Part shown: one piece after another, positions 34,175 through 43,382 of the stretch | Numbering within the stretch: position 1 is the stretch's first letter | Layout of the letters: every line of letters begins with the position of its first letter | DNA from: an uncultured Mediterranea sp. | Lineage (GTDB): Bacteria > Bacteroidota > Bacteroidia > Bacteroidales > Bacteroidaceae | DNA length: 64,000 nucleotides | NCBI RefSeq assembly: GCF_902493215.1 | Contig: NZ_CABUOL010000003.1 | Span: forward strand, 62,001 to 126,000 | Direction of reading: 5' to 3' | Position numbers and translations under genes: made by a program | The notes under the pieces: model-generated | Databases searched by the model: none | Seen by the model: the letters and a program-made list of their open reading frames with translations, nothing else | What the model was told of the DNA's origin: nothing

Positions 34175-35770
34175 ATGGAAGAAAAGACACTATACATCGA
34201 GCCAGGGCAGCTGCACGACGAAATGCTGCGCCTGAAGAACGAACAGAAAATGGACTTCCTGGAAAGCCTGACGGGCATGGACTGGGGAGTACCCGACGAA
34301 AAGGACGCGGAAGGCGCGCTGAGAGGCCTTGGCGTAGTCTACCACCTGGAGTCGACCGAGAACGGCCAGCGCATGGTGGTGAAGACCTCGACCCTCGACC
34401 GCGAACAGCCCGAACTGCCTTCGGTGACCGACATCTGGCGCGGAGCCGAGTTTCCTGAACGCGAAGTGTACGACTTCTTCGGCATCCGCTTTGTGGGACA
34501 TCCCGACATGCGACGCCTCTTCCTCCGCAACGACTGGGTGGGCTACCCCCTGCGCAAGGACAACGACCCTGAAAAGGAAAATCCCCTGCGCATGACCAAC
34601 GAAGAGACCGTGGACACCACCCTCGAAATAAAGACCACACAAGACGGCGAGACGACCGAAGAACAGACGGTGCTCTTCGGCGACGACGAATATGTGGTGA
34701 ACATCGGCCCCCAGCACCCCGCCACGCACGGCGTGCTGCGCTTCCGCGTGTCGCTCGAGGGCGAGAACATCCACAAGATTGACGTGAACTGCGGATACAT
34801 CCACCGCGGCATCGAGAAGATGAACGAAAGCCTGACCTACCCGCAGACACTGGCCCTGACCGACCGTCTGGACTACCTGGGCGCCATGCAGAACCGCCAC
34901 GCGCTGTGCATGTGCATCGAGAAGGCCATGGGCGTGGAGGTGAGCCGCCGCGTGCAGTACATCCGCACCATCATGGACGAGCTGCAGCGCATCGACTCGC
35001 ACATCCTGTTCTTCTCCTGCCTCTGCCAGGACCTGGGTGCCACGACAGCCTTCCTCTATGGCTTCCGCGACCGCGAGAAGGTGCTCGACATCTTCGAGGA
35101 GACCTGCGGCGGACGCCTCATCCTGAACTACAACACCATCGGAGGTGTGCAGGCCGACATCCATCCTAACTTCGTGAAGCGTGTCAAGGAATTCATCCCC
35201 TACATGCGCCACAACCTGAAGGAGTATCACGACATCTTCACAGGCAACATCATCGCCCAGCAGCGCCTCAAGGGCATCGGCGTGCTGAGCCGCGAGGACG
35301 CCATCTCCTTCGGAGCGACAGGAGGTACAGGCCGCGCCAGCGGATGGGCCTGCGACGTGCGCAAGCGCATGCCCTATGCTGCCTACAATGAAGTGCAGTT
35401 CAACGAGATAGTCCGCACCGAGGGCGACTGCTTTGCCCGCTACATGGTACGCATGAACGAGATTGAAGAGAGCCTCCACATCATCGAGCAGCTCATCGAC
35501 AACATCCCCGAAGGCCCCTATCAGGAAAAGATGAAACCCATCATCCGCGTGCCCGAAGGCAGCTGGTATGCCGCCGTCGAAGGCAGCCGCGGCGAGTTTG
35601 GCGTCTACCTCGAGAGCCGTGGCGACAAGACTCCCTACCGTCTGCACTACCGTGCCACAGGCCTGCCACTGGTGGGTACAGTGAACACCATCTGCCGCGG
35701 CGCGAAGATAGCCGACCTCATCGCCATCGGAGGTACGCTGGACTATGTGGTGCCCGACATCGACAGATAA
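34175..35770 (+). CDS. nuoCD: Complex I fused subunit NuoCD
   Basis: A fusion of NuoC (30 kDa) and NuoD (49 kDa), 531 residues from ATG 34175; an in-frame ATG at 34163 lies inside repeat DNA and is less likely. The NuoC part has GIRFVGHPDMRRLFLRNDW. NuoD begins near VNIGPQHPATHGVLRF, carries the quinone-site His region, NCGYIHRGIEKM, and ends GGTLDYVVPDIDR. It forms the quinone-reducing connection of complex I. Confidence 0.95.
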   Translation: MEEKTLYIEPGQLHDEMLRLKNEQKMDFLESLTGMDWGVPDEKDAEGALRGLGVVYHLESTENGQRMVVKTSTLDREQPELPSVTDIWRGAEFPEREVYDFFGIRFVGHPDMRRLFLRNDWVGYPLRKDNDPEKENPLRMTNEETVDTTLEIKTTQDGETTEEQTVLFGDDEYVVNIGPQHPATHGVLRFRVSLEGENIHKIDVNCGYIHRGIEKMNESLTYPQTLALTDRLDYLGAMQNRHALCMCIEKAMGVEVSRRVQYIRTIMDELQRIDSHILFFSCLCQDLGATTAFLYGFRDREKVLDIFEETCGGRLILNYNTIGGVQADIHPNFVKRVKEFIPYMRHNLKEYHDIFTGNIIAQQRLKGIGVLSREDAISFGATGGTGRASGWACDVRKRMPYAAYNEVQFNEIVRTEGDCFARYMVRMNEIEESLHIIEQLIDNIPEGPYQEKMKPIIRVPEGSWYAAVEGSRGEFGVYLESRGDKTPYRLHYRATGLPLVGTVNTICRGAKIADLIAIGGTLDYVVPDIDR

Positions 35771-35850
35771 TCAATGGAGAATGGAAAATGGAGAATGGAA
35801 AATGGCTTGCCAGCCGCCCATTCTCAATTATCAATCATCAATTATCAATT
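35771..35850. repeat. Short-word inverted repeat between nuoCD and nuoH
   Basis: Left arm of GGAGAATGGAAAAT words, a small GGCTTGCCAGCC centre, right arm of CTCAATTATCAATCATC words. It lies inside the operon. Confidence 0.8.
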
Positions 35851-35856
35851 AAATAA

Positions 35857-36933
35857 ATGTTTGACTTTAGTATTGTAACAAGCTGGATACACCAAATGCT
35901 GACCTCCCTGATGCCCGAAGGGCTGGCGGTCTTCATCGAGTGTGTCGTCATAGGCGTGTGCATCGTGCTGATGTATGCCATCCTCGCCATCATCCTCATC
36001 TACATGGAGCGCAAGGTGTGTGCCTTCTTCCAGTGCCGCCTCGGCCCGAACCGTGTGGGCAAGTACGGCTCCCTGCAGGTGTTCTGCGACGTGTTCAAGA
36101 TGCTCACCAAGGAAATCTTCACCCCCAAGGGTGCCGACCGCTTCCTCTACAACCTGGCTCCCTACATGGTGATACTGGCCTCGTTCCTCACCTTCTCGTG
36201 CCTGCCTGTGAACAAGGGGCTGGAAGTGCTCGACTTCAACGTGGGTATCTTCTTCTTCCTGGCCGCGTCGAGCATCGGCGTAGTGGGCATTCTGCTGGCC
36301 GGATGGAGCTCCAACAACAAATTCTCGCTCATCGGCGCCATGCGAAGCGGTGCGCAGATTGTCAGCTACGAGCTGTCGGTAGGTATGAGCCTGCTCACCA
36401 TGACCGTGCTGACAGGCACTCTCCAGATATCGGAAATCGTGAGCGGACAGGCCGACGGATGGCTCATCTTCAAAGGACACATCCCCGCCGTCATCGCCTT
36501 CGTCACCTACCTCATCGCAGGCAATGCCGAGTGTAACCGTGGCCCCTTCGACCTGCCTGAGGCCGAAAGTGAGCTGACAGCCGGCTACCACACGGAATAC
36601 AGCGGCATGCACTTCGGCTTCTACTACCTGGCCGAGTATCTGAACCTGTTCATCGTGGCAGCCATGGCAGCTACCATCTTCCTGGGTGGATGGATGCCTC
36701 TCCACATTGCCGGGCTGGACGGCTTCAATGCGGTGATGGATTATATCCCCGGCTTCGTGTGGTTCTTTGGCAAGGCCTTCTTTGTGGTATTCCTCATGAT
36801 GTGGCTGCGATGGACGTTCCCCCGCCTGCGCATCGACCAGATTCTGACGCTGGAGTGGAAATACCTCATCCCCCTGTCCATGCTCAACCTGATACTCATG
36901 AGTATCGTGGTGGCCTACGGACTGCACTTTTAA
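35857..36933 (+). CDS. nuoH: Complex I subunit NuoH
   Basis: A 358-residue membrane subunit lining the quinone chamber. IYMERKVCAFFQCRLGPNRVGKYG and EGLAVF-type signatures, and FDLPEAESELTAGYHTEYSGM, are present; about eight membrane helices are visible. Confidence 0.96.
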   Translation: MFDFSIVTSWIHQMLTSLMPEGLAVFIECVVIGVCIVLMYAILAIILIYMERKVCAFFQCRLGPNRVGKYGSLQVFCDVFKMLTKEIFTPKGADRFLYNLAPYMVILASFLTFSCLPVNKGLEVLDFNVGIFFFLAASSIGVVGILLAGWSSNNKFSLIGAMRSGAQIVSYELSVGMSLLTMTVLTGTLQISEIVSGQADGWLIFKGHIPAVIAFVTYLIAGNAECNRGPFDLPEAESELTAGYHTEYSGMHFGFYYLAEYLNLFIVAAMAATIFLGGWMPLHIAGLDGFNAVMDYIPGFVWFFGKAFFVVFLMMWLRWTFPRLRIDQILTLEWKYLIPLSMLNLILMSIVVAYGLHF

Positions 36934-36968
36934 ACTCTAAACATTAAATATCAAAATATAGTATCATT

Positions 36969-37451
36969 ATGATAAATGCTTATTTCAGCAGCTTCTTCAA
37001 GGGCATCAAGAGCTTGTCCGTAGGCTTGAAGACCACCATGCGCGAGTTCTTCACGCCTAAGGTGACGGAGCAGTATCCCGAGAACCGCAAGGAGCTGAAG
37101 ATGTTCGACCGCTTCCGTGGTACCCTCTTCATGCCACACAACGAACAGAATGAACATCATTGCGTGGCCTGCGGCCTGTGCCAGATGGCTTGCCCCAACG
37201 GCACCATCCGCGTGACAAGCGAAACCGTCGAGACAGAGGACGGCAAGAAGAAAAAAGTGCTGGCCAAGTATGAGTACAACCTCGGTTCGTGCATGTTCTG
37301 CCAACTTTGCGTCAACGCCTGCCCGCACGGCGCCATCACCTTCGACCAGCAGTTCGAACATGCCGTGTTCGACCGCTCGAAGCTCATCCTCACCCTCAAC
37401 CACCCGGGCAGCCATGTGGAAGAGAAGAAAAAACTAACCACTAACGATTAA
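36969..37451 (+). CDS. nuoI: Complex I subunit NuoI (2x 4Fe-4S)
   Basis: A 160-residue ferredoxin-like subunit with two cluster motifs, CVACGLCQMACPNG and CMFCQLCVNACPHG, that carry electrons to NuoB. With no NuoEFG in the operon, NuoI is the likely entry point for electrons from a soluble donor. Confidence 0.96.
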   Translation: MINAYFSSFFKGIKSLSVGLKTTMREFFTPKVTEQYPENRKELKMFDRFRGTLFMPHNEQNEHHCVACGLCQMACPNGTIRVTSETVETEDGKKKKVLAKYEYNLGSCMFCQLCVNACPHGAITFDQQFEHAVFDRSKLILTLNHPGSHVEEKKKLTTND

Positions 37452-37457
37452 GAAGAA

Positions 37458-37970
37458 ATGGAAATAACTCTTGAAACAGTCATATTCTACTTTCTGGCGG
37501 CCTTCATCACCGTCTTCTCCCTGCTGACGGTGACCACCACACGCATGGTGCGTTCGGCCACCTATCTGCTGTTCGTGCTCTTTGGCACGGCCGGCATCTA
37601 TTTTCTGTTGGGATACACCTTCCTGGGTTCTGTACAGATTATGGTATATGCGGGCGGCATCGTCGTCCTTTACGTCTTCTCCATCCTGCTCACCAGCGGC
37701 GAGGGCGACAAGGCCATCAAGCTGAAGCGGAGCAAGTTTCTGGCCGGACTGGGCACCACGCTGGCCGGCGCAGTCATCGTGCTCTTCATCACGCTGAAGC
37801 ACAAGTTCCTGGCCACAACCGACCTGCAACCGATGGAAATCAACATCCACACCATCGGCCAGCAGATGCTGTCGGGCGACAAATACGGCTACCTGCTGCC
37901 CTTCGAGGCTGCCAGTATCCTGCTGCTGGCCTGCATCGTGGGCGGGTTGCTCATTGCACGAAAGAGATAA
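37458..37970 (+). CDS. nuoJ: Complex I subunit NuoJ
   Basis: A 170-residue protein with about five membrane helices. RSATYLLFVLFGTAGIYFLLG and VQIMVYAGGIVVLYVFSILLT are typical of NuoJ. It starts 6 bases after nuoI. Confidence 0.95.
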   Translation: MEITLETVIFYFLAAFITVFSLLTVTTTRMVRSATYLLFVLFGTAGIYFLLGYTFLGSVQIMVYAGGIVVLYVFSILLTSGEGDKAIKLKRSKFLAGLGTTLAGAVIVLFITLKHKFLATTDLQPMEINIHTIGQQMLSGDKYGYLLPFEAASILLLACIVGGLLIARKR

Positions 37971-37991
37971 CAATAAAAAAGATTACGACTT

Positions 37992-38300
37992 ATGATACAC
38001 ATGGAATATTACCTGATCGTGTCGGCCATCATGTTCTTTGCGGGCATCTACGGGTTCTTCACCCGCCGCAACACACTGGCCATATTGATTTCCATCGAGC
38101 TGATACTGAACGCAACGGACATCAACTTTGCCGTGTTCAACCGCTTCCTCTTCCCCGGCAGTCTCGAAGGTTATTTCTTCGCCCTGTTCTCCATTGCCAT
38201 CTCGGCTGCGGAAACAGCTATCGCCATCGCCATCATGATCAACATCTACCGCAACATCCGAAGCATTCAGGTGAACAATCTGGACGAAATGAAGTGGTGA
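37992..38300 (+). CDS. nuoK: Complex I subunit NuoK
   Basis: A 102-residue, three-helix subunit. ISIELILNATDINFAVFN holds the conserved membrane Glu, and ALFSIAISAAETAIAIAIMI carries a second one. ATG at 38001 is an alternative start. Confidence 0.95.
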   Translation: MIHMEYYLIVSAIMFFAGIYGFFTRRNTLAILISIELILNATDINFAVFNRFLFPGSLEGYFFALFSIAISAAETAIAIAIMINIYRNIRSIQVNNLDEMKW

Positions 38301-38317
38301 TTCTGATGGATTAGGTT

Positions 38318-38360
38318 TTAGGTATTAGGTTTTAATTTTCAATTTTAAATTATCCATTAT
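38318..38360. repeat. Short-word repeat between nuoK and nuoL
   Basis: TTTTAATTTTCAATTTTAAA and ATTATCCATTATT words precede the nuoL ATG. Only a pyrimidine arm is clear. Confidence 0.5.
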
Positions 38361-38361
38361 T

Positions 38362-40245
38362 ATGGAATATACAATTCTTATTCTTCTCCTTCCGTTCCTC
38401 TCTTTCCTCACGCTGGGGATTGGGGGCAAATGGATGACACACCGCACGGCGGGCCTCATCGGTACCGTAGTGCTGGGCGCGGTGGCCGTGCTCTCCTATC
38501 TGACGGCCTGGAGCTACTTCAGCGCGCCGCGACTGGCCGACGGAACGTATGCCACGCTGATGCCCTATAACTTCCACTGGCTGCCCTTCAGCGAGAACCT
38601 GAGCATCGACATGGGTATCCTGCTCGACCCCATCTCGGTAGTAATGCTCATCGTCATCTCGACCGTCAGCCTGATGGTACACATCTACTCCTTCGGCTAC
38701 ATGAAGGGTGAACGGGGCTTCCAACGCTACTATGCCTTCCTGTCGCTCTTCACCATGTCCATGCTGGGCCTGGTGGTAGCCACGAACATCTTCCAGATGT
38801 ACCTCTTCTGGGAGCTGGTGGGCGTATCGTCCTATCTGCTCATCGGATTCTATTATACCAAACCTGCCGCCATCGCCGCTTCGAAGAAGGCGTTCATCGT
38901 GACGCGCTTCGCCGACCTGGGCTTCCTCATCGGTATCCTGGTGTATGGCTACTACGCAGGCACCTATACATTCACGCCCACTGAGATGGCTTTGGCCAAA
39001 GGTGGTGCCATGCTTCCGCTGGCCCTGGGGCTGATGTTCATCGGCGGTGCGGGCAAGAGCGCCATGTTCCCCCTGCACATCTGGCTGCCCGACGCCATGG
39101 AGGGTCCGACGCCTGTCAGCGCCCTCATCCATGCCGCCACGATGGTGGTAGCGGGTGTCTATCTGGTGGCCCGCATGTTCCCGCTGTTCATCGCCTATGC
39201 GCCCGAGACGCTTCACATCGTGGCCTACGTGGGTGCCTTCACCGCTTTCTATGCGGCATCGGTAGCATGCGTGCAGAGCGACATCAAGCGCGTGCTGGCT
39301 TTCTCCACCATTTCGCAGATCGGCTTCATGATGGTGGCCCTCGGCGTATGTACCTCGGCCGACCCTCACGAAGGAGGCTTGGGTTACATGGCAGGTATGT
39401 TCCACCTCTTCACCCACGCCATGTTCAAGGCCCTGCTCTTCCTCGGCGCGGGCAGCATCATCCATGCCGTCCACAGCAACGAGATGTCGGCCATGGGAGG
39501 TCTGCGCAAGTATATGCCTATCACCCACTGGACATTCCTCATCGCCTGTCTGGCCATTGCGGGTATCCCTCCGTTCTCGGGCTTCTTCTCGAAGGATGAG
39601 ATTCTGACCGCCTGCTTCCAGTTCAGCCCTGCCATGGGATGGATTATGACGATTATCGCCGCCATGACGGCATTCTATATGTTCCGCCTCTACTTCGGCA
39701 TCTTCTGGGGTAAGGAGAACAAGGAGCTTCATGCTGCACACACACCACACGAAAGCCCGCTGAGCATGACCTTCCCGCTGATGGTATTGGCTGCCATTAC
39801 CCTTGTGGCAGGTTTCATTCCTTTCGGGCACCTGGTTTCGTCCAACGGACTGGCCTACGACATCCACATTGACAAGAGCGTGGCCGGCACAAGCATCGCC
39901 GTGGCTGCCCTGGCCATTGCAATTGCCACTCCGATGTACCTGTATGAGCGCCAGCCTTTGGCCGACGCCCTGCAACGTCGCTTCCGTGGCCTGTGGACAG
40001 CTGCCTACCACCGCTTCTACATCGACGAGATTTATCAGTTCATCACGCACAAGATTATCTTCGGATGCATCAGCCGCCCCATCGCCTGGTGGGACCGCCA
40101 CGTGGTGGACGGGTTCTTCAACTTCCTGGCCTGGAGTGCCGAAGCGACCAGCGACGAGATACGCGGCCTGCAAAGCGGACGCATCCAGCAATATGCTCTG
40201 GTCTTCCTGCTGGGAACACTGGCCCTGATACTGATACTTATATAA
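38362..40245 (+). CDS. nuoL: Complex I subunit NuoL (antiporter-like)
   Basis: A 627-residue antiporter-like proton channel. LFWELVGVSSYLLIGFYY, the Lys in GAGKSAMFPLHIWLPDAMEGPTPVSALIHAATMV, and FSTISQIGFMMVALG are family hallmarks. A lateral-helix-type C-terminal extension ends the protein. Confidence 0.96.
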   Translation: MEYTILILLLPFLSFLTLGIGGKWMTHRTAGLIGTVVLGAVAVLSYLTAWSYFSAPRLADGTYATLMPYNFHWLPFSENLSIDMGILLDPISVVMLIVISTVSLMVHIYSFGYMKGERGFQRYYAFLSLFTMSMLGLVVATNIFQMYLFWELVGVSSYLLIGFYYTKPAAIAASKKAFIVTRFADLGFLIGILVYGYYAGTYTFTPTEMALAKGGAMLPLALGLMFIGGAGKSAMFPLHIWLPDAMEGPTPVSALIHAATMVVAGVYLVARMFPLFIAYAPETLHIVAYVGAFTAFYAASVACVQSDIKRVLAFSTISQIGFMMVALGVCTSADPHEGGLGYMAGMFHLFTHAMFKALLFLGAGSIIHAVHSNEMSAMGGLRKYMPITHWTFLIACLAIAGIPPFSGFFSKDEILTACFQFSPAMGWIMTIIAAMTAFYMFRLYFGIFWGKENKELHAAHTPHESPLSMTFPLMVLAAITLVAGFIPFGHLVSSNGLAYDIHIDKSVAGTSIAVAALAIAIATPMYLYERQPLADALQRRFRGLWTAAYHRFYIDEIYQFITHKIIFGCISRPIAWWDRHVVDGFFNFLAWSAEATSDEIRGLQSGRIQQYALVFLLGTLALILILI

Positions 40246-40358
40246 TGGAGAATTGAGAATGGAAAATGGACAATTAACTTTCAATGAAACAAATTCCCGT
40301 TTTCGATGCTCAATGACCGATAATTTTCAATTGTCAATTATCAATTTTCAATTAATAA
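40244..40358. repeat. Short-word inverted repeat between nuoL and nuoM
   Basis: Left arm GGAGAATTGAGAATGGAAAA, centre with AATTCCCGTTTTCGATGC, right arm of TTTTCAATTGTCAATTATC words running to the nuoM start. Confidence 0.8.
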
Positions 40359-40359
40359 A

Positions 40360-41844
40360 ATGAATTTCTTATCCTTATTCGTTCTGATTCCCCTGCTGAT
40401 GCTTCTCGGCCTATGGCTGGCCCGAAACATCGGTCAGATACGTGCCGTGATGGTGACGGGAGCTTCGGCCCTGCTCGTGCTGGCAGGTGTGCTCACCGTG
40501 ATGTATCTCAACGCCCGTGCCGGAGGAGCTACCGACGAAATGCTTTTCTGCGCCGACGTAGCCTGGTATCCTGCCCTCAACATCCACTACTCGGTAGGAG
40601 TAGACGGCATATCCGTGGCCATGCTGCTGCTTTCGGCTATCATTGTCTTTACAGGTACCTTCGCCTCGTGGCGACTGCAGCCGCTCACCAAGGAATATTT
40701 CCTGTGGTTCACGTTCCTGTCACTGGGCGTGTTCGGCTTCTTTATTTCCATCGACCTGTTCACCATGTTCATGTTCTATGAAGTAGCGCTGATACCGATG
40801 TATCTGCTCATCGGCGTATGGGGTTCGGGCCGCAAGGAATACTCCGCCATGAAACTGACGCTGATGCTGATGGGCGGTTCGGCCTTCCTGCTGATAGGTA
40901 TCCTGGGCATCTACTACGGCAGTGGCGCCACTACGATGAACCTCACCGAAATAGCTGCCCTGCACAACATACCCGTCGAACAGCAGCGCATCTGGTTCCC
41001 GCTCACCTTCCTGGGATTTGGCGTGCTGGGTGCCCTCTTCCCCTTCCACACGTGGAGCCCCGACGGTCATGCTTCAGCACCGACAGCCGTATCCATGCTT
41101 CATGCAGGCGTACTGATGAAGTTGGGAGGGTATGGTTGCTTCCGCATCGCCATGTATCTGATGCCCGAAGCTGCCAATGAGCTGGGCTGGATCTTCCTGG
41201 TACTGACAGGCATTTCGGTTGTCTATGGTGCCTTCTCGGCCTGCGTACAGACCGACTTGAAATACATCAACGCCTACTCCTCGGTGAGCCACTGCGGCCT
41301 GGTGCTCTTCGCCATCCTGATGATGAACCAGACGGCCTGCACGGGCGCCGTACTCCAAATGTTAAGCCACGGTCTGATGACGGCCCTCTTCTTTGCCCTC
41401 ATCGGTATGATCTACGGACGTACGCACACCCGCGACATCCGCGAGCTGTCGGGTCTGATGAAGATTATGCCTTTCCTCTCCGTCTGCTATGTCATTGCCG
41501 GTCTGGCCAACCTGGGTCTGCCGGGCTTGAGCGGCTTTGTGGCCGAGATGACCATCTTCAACGGCGCCTTCCAGCATGCCGACGTGTTCCATCGCACGTG
41601 GACCATCATCGCCTGCTGCAGCATTGTCATCACGGCGGTCTACATCCTGCGTCTGGTGGGCAAGATTCTCTACGGTACCTGCACCAATGAGCATCACCTC
41701 ACACTGACCGATGCCACATGGGACGAGCGCACGGCTGTCATCATCCTCATTGTCTGCGTAGCCGCCCTGGGTATGGCTCCGTGGTGGATAAGCGGCATGA
41801 TAGGCGACAGCGTACTGCCCATCGTAACACTGATAAATGGATAA
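40360..41844 (+). CDS. nuoM: Complex I subunit NuoM (antiporter-like)
   Basis: A 494-residue antiporter-like subunit. MFMFYEVALIPMYLLIGVWG with the channel Glu, FLGFGVLGALFPFHTWSPDGHASAPTAVSMLHAGVLMKLGGYG, and the SSVSHCGLVLF helix are present. Confidence 0.96.
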   Translation: MNFLSLFVLIPLLMLLGLWLARNIGQIRAVMVTGASALLVLAGVLTVMYLNARAGGATDEMLFCADVAWYPALNIHYSVGVDGISVAMLLLSAIIVFTGTFASWRLQPLTKEYFLWFTFLSLGVFGFFISIDLFTMFMFYEVALIPMYLLIGVWGSGRKEYSAMKLTLMLMGGSAFLLIGILGIYYGSGATTMNLTEIAALHNIPVEQQRIWFPLTFLGFGVLGALFPFHTWSPDGHASAPTAVSMLHAGVLMKLGGYGCFRIAMYLMPEAANELGWIFLVLTGISVVYGAFSACVQTDLKYINAYSSVSHCGLVLFAILMMNQTACTGAVLQMLSHGLMTALFFALIGMIYGRTHTRDIRELSGLMKIMPFLSVCYVIAGLANLGLPGLSGFVAEMTIFNGAFQHADVFHRTWTIIACCSIVITAVYILRLVGKILYGTCTNEHHLTLTDATWDERTAVIILIVCVAALGMAPWWISGMIGDSVLPIVTLING

Positions 41845-41934
41845 TTGAAAATGGAGAATTGAAAATTAACAATCCATTTTCAGTTCTTCATTCAATAATT
41901 CTCAATTTTCAATTTTCAATTAACAATTAACAAA
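41843..41934. repeat. Short-word inverted repeat between nuoM and nuoN
   Basis: Left arm ATTGAAAATGGAGAATTGAA, right arm of CTCAATTTTCAATTTTC words, followed by AACAATTAACAAA up to the nuoN ATG. Confidence 0.8.
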
Positions 41935-43374
41935 ATGGATTATAGTCAATTTCTCGTGATGAAAGAAGAGCTGTCGCTGATAGCTGTCATCCTCATCCTC
42001 TTCATAGCCGACCTGTTCATGAGCCCCGACGCCCACAAGCGCGACGGACGGCCCGTACTGAACACCATGCTGCCTGTAGCCCTGCTGGTTCTCCATACCG
42101 TGATAACCCTTGTGCCGGGCCCTGTGACCGACGCCTTCGGCGGCATGTATCACAACTCCCCCATCCAGCACATCATGAAGTCCATCCTGAGCATCGGTAC
42201 CCTCATCGTCTTCCTGATGGCCCACGAGTGGATGCGCCGTCCCGACACATGCCACAAGCAAGGTGAGTTCTACTTCCTCACTCTCTCTACTCTGCTGGGT
42301 ATGTATCTGATGATTTCTGCCGGCCACTTTCTGATGTTCTTCATCGGTCTGGAGACAGCCAGCGTACCGATGGCAGCCCTCGTGGCCTTCGACAAATACC
42401 GCCACCATTCAGCCGAGGCGGGTGCCAAGTACATCCTGATGGCATTGTTCTCGAGCGGCCTGCTGCTCTATGGCATTTCGCTCATCTACGGCACCGTAGG
42501 AACTCTCTATTTTGCCGACGTACCTGCCCATCTCGATGGCAGCGCCTTGCAGATTATGGCTTTTGTATTCTTCTTTGCCGGCATGGGATTCAAGATTTCG
42601 CTCGTTCCCTTCCACCTCTGGACAGCCGATGTATACGAAGGCGCTCCTTCGACAGTGACAGCCTATCTGAGTGTCATTTCCAAAGGATCGGCCGCTTTCG
42701 TGCTGATGGCTGTGCTCGTCAAGGTTTTCGCGCCGATGGTGGAACAATGGCAGACACTGCTGTACTGGGTCATCATCGCCTCCATCACGTTGGCCAACCT
42801 CTTTGCCCTGCGCCAGCAGAACCTGAAACGCCTGATGGCCTTCTCGAGTATCTCGCAGGCAGGCTACATCATGCTGGGTGTCATTGCCGGTACGACACAG
42901 GGTATGACAGCACTGGTCTACTACATCCTCATCTACCTCTTTGCCAACCTGGGTGTATTTGCCGTCATCACCATCATTGCCCTGCGTACCCATAAATATA
43001 CTGTGGACGATTACAACGGACTCTACACCACCAATCCGCGTCTGGCATTCCTCATGACGCTCTGTCTGTTCTCGCTGGCAGGTATCCCGCCGTTTGCAGG
43101 TTTCTTCTCGAAGTTCTTCATCTTTGCGGCAGCCTTCAACAGCGGTTTCCATTTGCTGGTATTCATTGCATTGGCCAATACGGTCATCTCGCTCTACTAC
43201 TACCTGCGTGTGGTAAAGGCCATGTACATCAACAAGAATGAAGAACCCATCGCCGCCTTCAGCAGCGACAATTATACACGTGCCGCCCTGCTCATCTGTA
43301 CGCTGGGCATCACAGTACTGAGTATCGTCAGCGCCTCCTACGAATCGATAGGACGCTATGCGTTCGGGCTGTAA
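41935..43374 (+). CDS. nuoN: Complex I subunit NuoN (antiporter-like)
   Basis: A 479-residue antiporter-like subunit. MFFIGLETASVPMAALVAFDKYRHHSAEAGAKYIL, GFKISLVPFHLWTADVYEGAPSTVTAYLSVISKGSA, and FSSISQAGYIMLGV are typical NuoN segments. It is the last gene of the operon. A GGGCT-GTA-AGCCC hairpin (43366-43378) spans its stop. Confidence 0.96.
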   Translation: MDYSQFLVMKEELSLIAVILILFIADLFMSPDAHKRDGRPVLNTMLPVALLVLHTVITLVPGPVTDAFGGMYHNSPIQHIMKSILSIGTLIVFLMAHEWMRRPDTCHKQGEFYFLTLSTLLGMYLMISAGHFLMFFIGLETASVPMAALVAFDKYRHHSAEAGAKYILMALFSSGLLLYGISLIYGTVGTLYFADVPAHLDGSALQIMAFVFFFAGMGFKISLVPFHLWTADVYEGAPSTVTAYLSVISKGSAAFVLMAVLVKVFAPMVEQWQTLLYWVIIASITLANLFALRQQNLKRLMAFSSISQAGYIMLGVIAGTTQGMTALVYYILIYLFANLGVFAVITIIALRTHKYTVDDYNGLYTTNPRLAFLMTLCLFSLAGIPPFAGFFSKFFIFAAAFNSGFHLLVFIALANTVISLYYYLRVVKAMYINKNEEPIAAFSSDNYTRAALLICTLGITVLSIVSASYESIGRYAFGL

Positions 43375-43382
43375 GCCCACCC

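Noticed and set aside
38350..40284. 644-codon open frame on the minus strand
   Set aside because: Antisense to nuoL and composed of His/Gln/Arg-rich sequence without domain signals.
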